Shown piece after piece: positions 59,471-64,000 of a stretch of 64,000 bases of DNA (the first letter of the stretch is position 1; each line of letters starts with the position of its first letter). This stretch comes from an uncultured Nesterenkonia sp. Its GTDB lineage: Bacteria > Actinomycetota > Actinomycetes > Actinomycetales > Micrococcaceae. The notes beneath the pieces are model-generated. The model ran no database searches and had not been told where the DNA came from. It was given only the letters and a program-made list of their open reading frames with translations. Location of the stretch: assembly GCA_946222885.1 (NCBI GenBank), contig CAMIAK010000007.1:1-64000 (forward strand). The letters are read 5' to 3'. The translations under genes and the position numbers were made by a program.

Positions 59471-60013
59471 ATGGCGGCTGAGGAGAATCGCACCGCAGGC
59501 AACCGCGAGGCGCAGACGGCCGCCTACGGCGAACCGCTGGCCGAGATCTTCGGGCGCATCAGAGAAGCCTTCGGACTGAACCAGTCCGCGCTCGCCGGAG
59601 TGCTCGGGATCTCTGCGCCCATGCTCTCCCAGCTCAACAGCGCCCAGCGGGTCAAGATCGGCAATCCGGCGGTCCTGCAGAGGATGCAGGCCTTGGACGA
59701 GCTGGTCCGGCAGGCCGCCGCCGGAGAGGTGGCTGCCGAGCAGATCCCGGCCAAGCTGGAGGAGATCAAGGCCTCCACCGGCCGGCTGACCCGCAGCACC
59801 ACCGCCTTCGTCCCTGTGGAGGCCGACGAGGGCTCCGTGGTCGGCGGGATGCGCAACCTGCTGCGTGCCGTGGCCTCCGGGCAGGAGATCCGCACCGCCG
59901 CCGAGGCGCTGGAGGCTCAGCATCCGGGCCTGGCCGAGGTGCTGCGCCTCTACGGGACCGGGCCGCTGGAGCCTGCCCGTGAGCACTACGCCCGGCATAA
60001 GGACCTCTTCTGA
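59471..60013 (+). CDS. Helix-turn-helix DNA-binding protein
   Basis: A 180-residue protein. Residues about 25-55 (REAFGLNQSALAGVLGISAP) form a lambda-repressor-like helix-turn-helix, followed by QRVKIGNPAVLQRMQALDEL. The rest is helical with no recognised sensor domain. It looks like a conserved actinobacterial XRE-type regulator. Its target is unknown; the divergent secreted protein gene is a candidate. The ATG at 59471 is chosen; a GTG two codons earlier (59465) is also possible. Confidence 0.72.
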   Translation: MAAEENRTAGNREAQTAAYGEPLAEIFGRIREAFGLNQSALAGVLGISAPMLSQLNSAQRVKIGNPAVLQRMQALDELVRQAAAGEVAAEQIPAKLEEIKASTGRLTRSTTAFVPVEADEGSVVGGMRNLLRAVASGQEIRTAAEALEAQHPGLAEVLRLYGTGPLEPAREHYARHKDLF

Positions 60014-60117
60014 GTGCGGGCGGGCCGAGCCGCAGATGGAACGGTCTGTGCCGCAGCTGAGCCGGGCTCGGTCCGCGGCGGTGACCAGCGGACATGAGGC
60101 CGGACCGCTTCGTCCGA

Positions 60118-60123
60118 TAGAGT
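60118..60123 (+). promoter_or_regulatory. -10 box TAGAGT of the tRNA-Gln gene
   Basis: TAGAGT lies 11 bases upstream of the first base of the mature tRNA, consistent with a promoter for the tRNA and possibly for glmU. Confidence 0.55.
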
Positions 60124-60134
60124 TCTCTATGCAT

Positions 60135-60205
60135 TCCGCCATGGTGTAATCGGCAACACTCCGGTTTTTGGTACCGGCATTCTAGGTTCGAGTCCTAGTG
60201 GCGGA
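60135..60205 (+). tRNA. tRNA-Gln (anticodon TTG)
   Basis: A 71-base cloverleaf: acceptor stem tccgcca paired with tggcgga (7 of 7), D stem gtgt/acac, anticodon stem ccggt/accgg with loop ttttggt (anticodon TTG), T stem ctagg/cctag with loop ttcgagt. The CCA end is not encoded. glmU starts 33 bases downstream, so the two may share a transcript. Confidence 0.95.
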
Positions 60206-60237
60206 ACGGAGCCACCCGTTTCAAGGAGCAGCCCTTC

Positions 60238-61713
60238 GTGACCGACACACACCCCCGCCCCGCCGCCGTCATCGTCCTCGCCGCCGGAGCGGGCACCCGG
60301 ATGAAGTCCCGCACCCCGAAGATCATGCACAGCATCGGGGGAGTCTCGATGATCGGGCATGCGCTCAACGCCGCACGCGGCCTGGAGCCCGAGCAGCTGG
60401 TGGCCGTGGTCCGGCACCAGCGGGAGAAGGTGGCCGAGCACATCACCGGCTTCGCCGAGTCGCACGACTTCGAGGTCACCCTGGCCGACCAGGACGAGGT
60501 CCCCGGCACCGGCCGTGCCGTGGAGTGCGGGCTGGAGGCGCTCGCCGCCGCCGGCACCCCTGCGGAGTCCGGCACCGTCGTCGTCACCTACGGGGACGTC
60601 CCGCTGCTGACCACCGAGCTGCTGGGCGAGCTGGTCTCCACCCATGAGGCCCACGGCAACGCCGTCACCGTGCTCACCGCCCTGCTCGAGGATGCCTCCG
60701 GCTACGGCCGGATCCTTCGCGACGGCGAGGGCCCGGACAGCCAGGTGCTCGGCATCGTGGAGCATAAGGACGCCACGGAGGAGCAGCGCGCCATCCGTGA
60801 GGTCAACTCCGGGATCTACGCCTTCGACGCCGCGGTGCTCACCCGGGCGCTGGCCCAGGTCACCACGGAGAACGCACAGCGGGAGAAGTACCTCACCGAT
60901 GTGCTCTCGCTCGCCCGCGCCGAGGGCGGCCGGGTCGCCGCGGTCTCCACTGAGGACCGCTGGCAGGTCGAGGGCGCCAATGACCGCGTCCAGCTGCAGG
61001 CCCTCGGCGCCGAGCTGAACCGGCGCATCGTGGAGTCCCATATGCGCGGCGGCACCACTGTCATCGACCCGGACACCACCTGGATCGACGCCACGGTGAT
61101 CCTCGAGGAGGACACCACCATCCTGCCCGGCACCCAGCTGCACGGGCGCACCCATGTGGAGTGCGACGCCGTCGTCGGGCCGGACACCACCCTCACCGAT
61201 GTGATCGTCGGCGAAGGCGCCACGGTCACCCGCACCCACGGGTCCGGGGCGCGGATCGGCGCGCAGTCGAAGGTGGGCCCCTTCACCTACCTGCGCCCGG
61301 GCACCGTGCTGGGCGAAGACGGCAAGATCGGTGCCTTCTACGAGACCAAGAACGTGGAGATCGGCCGCGGCACCAAGCTGTCCCACCTCGGCTACGCCGG
61401 GGACGCCACCATCGGTGAGCACACCAACATCGGGTGCGGCAACATCACCGCCAACTACGACGGCGAGAACAAGCACCGCACGGTCATCGGCAGCCACGTG
61501 AAGACCTCCTCCAACACGGTCTTCGTCGCACCTGTGGAGGTCGGCGACGGTGCCTACACCGGAGCCGGGGCAGTGGTCCGCAAGGACGTCCCGCCCGGAT
61601 CCCTGGCGCTCACCGTGGCCCAGCAGCGCAACGCCGAGGGGTGGGTGGAGCAGAGGCGTCCCGGCTCCGACTCCGCCCAGGCCGCGCAGAAGGCCCGCGG
61701 CGAGGCCGGCTGA
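60238..61713 (+). CDS. glmU: Bifunctional UDP-GlcNAc pyrophosphorylase / GlcN-1-P N-acetyltransferase
   Basis: A 491-residue cytoplasmic enzyme that makes UDP-GlcNAc, the precursor of peptidoglycan and many surface polymers in this window. The uridylyltransferase domain has VLAAGAGTRMKS (N-terminus), TYGDVPLL and the Mg-binding Asp; the C-terminal left-handed beta-helix has hexapeptide repeats and NYDGENKHRTVIG, with the catalytic His region of the acetyltransferase in LSHLGYAGDA. The GTG start has caaggag upstream. Confidence 0.96.
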   Translation: MTDTHPRPAAVIVLAAGAGTRMKSRTPKIMHSIGGVSMIGHALNAARGLEPEQLVAVVRHQREKVAEHITGFAESHDFEVTLADQDEVPGTGRAVECGLEALAAAGTPAESGTVVVTYGDVPLLTTELLGELVSTHEAHGNAVTVLTALLEDASGYGRILRDGEGPDSQVLGIVEHKDATEEQRAIREVNSGIYAFDAAVLTRALAQVTTENAQREKYLTDVLSLARAEGGRVAAVSTEDRWQVEGANDRVQLQALGAELNRRIVESHMRGGTTVIDPDTTWIDATVILEEDTTILPGTQLHGRTHVECDAVVGPDTTLTDVIVGEGATVTRTHGSGARIGAQSKVGPFTYLRPGTVLGEDGKIGAFYETKNVEIGRGTKLSHLGYAGDATIGEHTNIGCGNITANYDGENKHRTVIGSHVKTSSNTVFVAPVEVGDGAYTGAGAVVRKDVPPGSLALTVAQQRNAEGWVEQRRPGSDSAQAAQKARGEAG

Positions 61714-61726
61714 GAACATCCTCGCG

Positions 61727-61747
61727 CCGCCGGGGCCCGTCCGGCGG
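61727..61747 (+). terminator. Hairpin in the glmU-prs gap
   Basis: A perfect 7-base stem (ccgccgg with ccggcgg) and 7-base loop lies between glmU and the prs promoter. It has no T-tract, so it may be a weak terminator or attenuator. Confidence 0.35.
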
Positions 61748-61763
61748 ACAGTCCGCAATACAG

Positions 61764-61769
61764 TAGAGT
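61764..61769 (+). promoter_or_regulatory. -10 box TAGAGT of prs
   Basis: TAGAGT is followed by a leader of about 28 bases with a gagaggcagcagg ribosome binding region and the ATG at 61804. Confidence 0.5.
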
Positions 61770-61803
61770 TCCCCCGAGACCTTCAGAGAGGCAGCAGGCA
61801 CCC

Positions 61804-62784
61804 ATGGACGAGATCAGGCTGAGCACCGAGAAGACGATGGTGATCGCCTCCGGGCGGGCGCATCCGGAGCTCGCCGAGGAGATCGCCAGGGAGCTGGGCA
61901 CCGAGCTGCTGCCGATGAGCGCCTACGACTTCGCCAACGGGGAGCTCTACGTGCGCTCCTCCGAGTCGGTGCGCGGCAAGGACGTCTTCCTGCTGCAGTC
62001 CCACCCGGCGCCGCTGAACAACTGGCTCATGGAGCAGCTCATCATGATCGACTCGATGAAGCGCGCCTCCGCCAAGCGGATCACTGTGGTGTCCCCGTTC
62101 TACCCCTACTCCCGCCAGGACAAGAAGGGCCGTGGGCGCGAGCCGATCTCGGCACGCCTGGTCGCCGACCTCTACAAGGCGGCCGGCGCGGACCGCATCA
62201 TGTCCGTGGATCTGCACACCGCTCAGATCCAGGGCTTCTTCGACGGGCCGGTGGATCACCTCTTCGCCGTGCCGCTGCTGGCCGACCACATCCGGGCGCA
62301 GGTGGCCGACGACGAGGTCACCGTGGTCTCCCCGGACACCGGCCGGGTCCGCGTGGCCGAGCAGTGGGCCGAGCGCCTGGGCGGGGCCCCGCTGGCCTTC
62401 GTGCACAAGACCCGCGACCTGACCCAGCCGAACAAGGCCGAGTCCAAGCAGGTCGTCGGCGAGATCGAGGGCCGCACCTGCGTGCTCATCGATGACATGA
62501 TCGACACCGGCGGCACCATCGCCGGCGCAGTGAAGATCCTCAAGGACGCCGGTGCCAAGGACGTCATCATCGCTGCCACCCACGCGATCTTCTCCGACCC
62601 GGCCGCCGAGCGTCTGGCGAACTCCGGGGCCCGGGAAGTGGTGGTCACCAACACGCTGCCGATTCCGGAGGAGAAGCGCTTCGAGCAGCTCACCGTGCTC
62701 TCCATCGCCCCGATCCTGGCCACCGCGATCCGCGAGGTCTTCACCGACGGGTCGGTGACCTCGCTCTTCGACGGCAACGCCTGA
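61804..62784 (+). CDS. prs: Ribose-phosphate pyrophosphokinase (PRPP synthase)
   Basis: A 326-residue enzyme that makes PRPP from ribose-5-phosphate and ATP. Motifs are FYPYSRQDKKGRGREPISA (flexible loop and ATP site), SVDLHTAQIQGFFDGPVDHL, and the PRPP-binding loop VLIDDMIDTGGTIAG. It follows glmU, the usual actinobacterial order glmU-prs. Confidence 0.96.
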   Translation: MDEIRLSTEKTMVIASGRAHPELAEEIARELGTELLPMSAYDFANGELYVRSSESVRGKDVFLLQSHPAPLNNWLMEQLIMIDSMKRASAKRITVVSPFYPYSRQDKKGRGREPISARLVADLYKAAGADRIMSVDLHTAQIQGFFDGPVDHLFAVPLLADHIRAQVADDEVTVVSPDTGRVRVAEQWAERLGGAPLAFVHKTRDLTQPNKAESKQVVGEIEGRTCVLIDDMIDTGGTIAGAVKILKDAGAKDVIIAATHAIFSDPAAERLANSGAREVVVTNTLPIPEEKRFEQLTVLSIAPILATAIREVFTDGSVTSLFDGNA

Positions 62785-62831
62785 GCCGGACCCTCTGCCG
62801 GCCGGTGGGCCTGCTGTGCGGACTGGGCCGC

Positions 62832-64000
62832 TCAGCCCTTCCAGCCGGTGTAGGCGTCGGCGAAGTAGGCGCGCCCGGCCTCCGTGCCGGTCAGCGCCTC
62901 GAACTCGCCGCGCCGGCGTCGTTGGGCGAAGGGGTCCTCCCCGGGCTGGCGGTGCAGCAGCGTGGTGGCCCAGCAGGAGAAGCTCTGGGCGCGCCACACC
63001 CGGTCCAGTGCGGTGCGGGAGTACTCGTCCAGGGGAGCGGAGTCCCGGCTGTCGTCGGCGAAGAAGGCGGCGATCTGGGGGATCAGTGCCCGCACATCGC
63101 AGAAGGCCAGGTTCAGGCCCTTGGCTCCGGTGGGCGGGACGGTGTGCCCGGCGTCACCGGCCAGGACCAGCCGGCCCCAGTTCAGCGGCTCGCAGACATA
63201 GGAGCGGAAGGGGAGCACCGTCTTCTCGATGATGGGACCGCGCTGCAGCCGGATGGAGTCCTCGCCGCCCAGCACGCTCTGGATGCGCTCGAAGATGGCC
63301 TCATCGCTCCAGCCGGCCGGATCGGTCTCCGGATCGCACTGGAAGTACATGCGCTGGACGGTGTCGCTGCGCTGGGAGATCAGCGCGAAGCCGTCCTCGG
63401 AGTTCGCGTAGATCAGCTCCGGATGCGTGGGCGGCGCCTCCACCAGGATGCCGAACCAGGCATAGGGGTAGACGGTGAAGTGATCGGTGCGGATCTCCTC
63501 CGGGATGAGCCGGCGGCACATGGAGTGGGAGCCGTCGGCGCCGACGATCAGCTCCGCCTGGATCTGCCGGTCCGCACCCGCGGAGTCGGTGAAGCTGATC
63601 TGCGGCGAGCTGCTCTCCAGGGCCTCCACGCAGACCTCGGAGACTTCCCAGTGGATCTCGCCGCCCTCGGCCTGCCAGGCGGTGGCCAGGTCATGGAAGA
63701 CCTCGTTCTGCGGGTAGAGCCAGACTGAGCGGCCCACCGTCTCCTGGAAGTCGATGCGCCGGCACTCCCCGTCGAAGCTCAGCACAGTGCCCTCATGCTC
63801 ATGACCGTGGCTGTGCACCCGCGAGCCGATATCGGCCTGGGTGAGCATCTCCACGGTGCCGGCCTCCAGGATGCCCGCCCGGTGGGTGATGCGGATGGTC
63901 TCCTGGCTGCGGGTCTCGACGACGGCGGCGGAGATCCCCTGACGCTTCAGCAGCAGGGCGGTCATCAGTCCGGCGGGGCCGCCGCCGACGATCCCGACCT
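62832..64000 (-). CDS. pobA: 4-hydroxybenzoate 3-monooxygenase-like FAD monooxygenase (5' end outside window)
   Basis: The gene runs off the right end of the window; codons before the ATG at 63965 continue the frame with VGIVGGGPAGL, the FAD-binding GxGxxG motif, so the true start lies outside. Visible parts are the GD motif region (VGADGSHSMCRR) and GDAGHTVPPTGAKGLNLA, closely matching p-hydroxybenzoate hydroxylase. It would hydroxylate 4-hydroxybenzoate to protocatechuate with NADPH and oxygen. It is convergent with prs with a 47-base gap. Confidence 0.9.
   Translation of the reverse strand, partial: VGIVGGGPAGLMTALLLKRQGISAAVVETRSQETIRITHRAGILEAGTVEMLTQADIGSRVHSHGHEHEGTVLSFDGECRRIDFQETVGRSVWLYPQNEVFHDLATAWQAEGGEIHWEVSEVCVEALESSSPQISFTDSAGADRQIQAELIVGADGSHSMCRRLIPEEIRTDHFTVYPYAWFGILVEAPPTHPELIYANSEDGFALISQRSDTVQRMYFQCDPETDPAGWSDEAIFERIQSVLGGEDSIRLQRGPIIEKTVLPFRSYVCEPLNWGRLVLAGDAGHTVPPTGAKGLNLAFCDVRALIPQIAAFFADDSRDSAPLDEYSRTALDRVWRAQSFSCWATTLLHRQPGEDPFAQRRRRGEFEALTGTEAGRAYFADAYTGWKG

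Overview
The window is high-GC DNA packed with short-spaced or overlapping genes, many starting with GTG, and with a TAGACT/TAGAGT-type -10 box lying 6-9 bases before the start codon of many genes. This points to an actinobacterium. The gene content (guaA next to a DUF3817 protein and SURF1, a leucine-rich-variant membrane protein, TagD/TagB-type teichoic acid enzymes, a TupA-like amidoligase) fits Micrococcales, probably Micrococcaceae such as Nesterenkonia. The genus is inference.

Layout. 1-1100: broken IS3-family remnants in opposed orientation, then a decayed copy of the 3' end of the asparagine-synthase-like gene. 1150-23000: a large cell-surface polymer locus. It holds a TupA-like ATP-grasp ligase, an asparagine-synthase-like protein, two GT2 glycosyltransferases, a CMP-sugar synthetase-like enzyme, a MurF-like ligase, a small S13-type DD-peptidase-like protein without signal peptide, two GT29 (sialyltransferase-like) proteins with helical N-terminal repeats, a secreted tandem HNH nuclease-like protein, a histidine phosphatase, two TagD cytidylyltransferases around a leucine-rich-variant membrane protein, a TagB/TagF-like transferase and an LCP ligase. 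23000-31150: VOC protein, SURF1, DUF3817, guaA, a giant helicase-like protein with degenerate Walker motifs and a small acidic protein. 31250-33250: SAF/CpaB-like protein, FmdB zinc ribbon, 5-formyl-THF cyclo-ligase. 33344-41574: a tightly coupled six-gene operon of three glycosyltransferases, an ABC exporter and two aminoglycoside-kinase-like phosphotransferases. 41688-64000: mostly housekeeping genes: galE-like, acyl-CoA synthetase, protein mannosyltransferase, rsmI, alanine symporter, DUF559-like protein, tatD-rsmA-ispE, TauE/SafE, MBL hydrolase, ABC-F, Ser/Thr kinase, a secreted anchored protein, an HTH protein, tRNA-Gln, glmU, prs and a pobA-like gene cut by the window end.

How the genes fit together. 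The left third reads as synthesis, amino-acid decoration and wall attachment of an anionic glycopolymer: CDP-glycerol from the TagDs feeds the TagB/F-like transferase, LCP attaches product to the wall, and the TupA-like and MurF-like ligases suggest amide-linked amino acids. The CMP-sugar synthetase-like gene in the same operon as two proteins carrying the GT29 HX4E motif is the most distinctive part: it suggests a sialic-acid-type transfer system built on eukaryote-like transferases. The 33-41 kb operon is a second, separate candidate glycoconjugate assembly and export system.

Non-coding highlights are a three-member family of about 70-bp inverted repeats (42.7, 49.0, 50.1 kb), an unrelated 82-bp inverted repeat at 33.3 kb, a hairpin cluster at 23.75 kb, a strong intrinsic terminator at 48.9 kb, and a 12-codon upstream ORF at 11.6 kb. 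No stretch over 300 bases is wholly unaccounted for; no rRNA or CRISPR array was seen.
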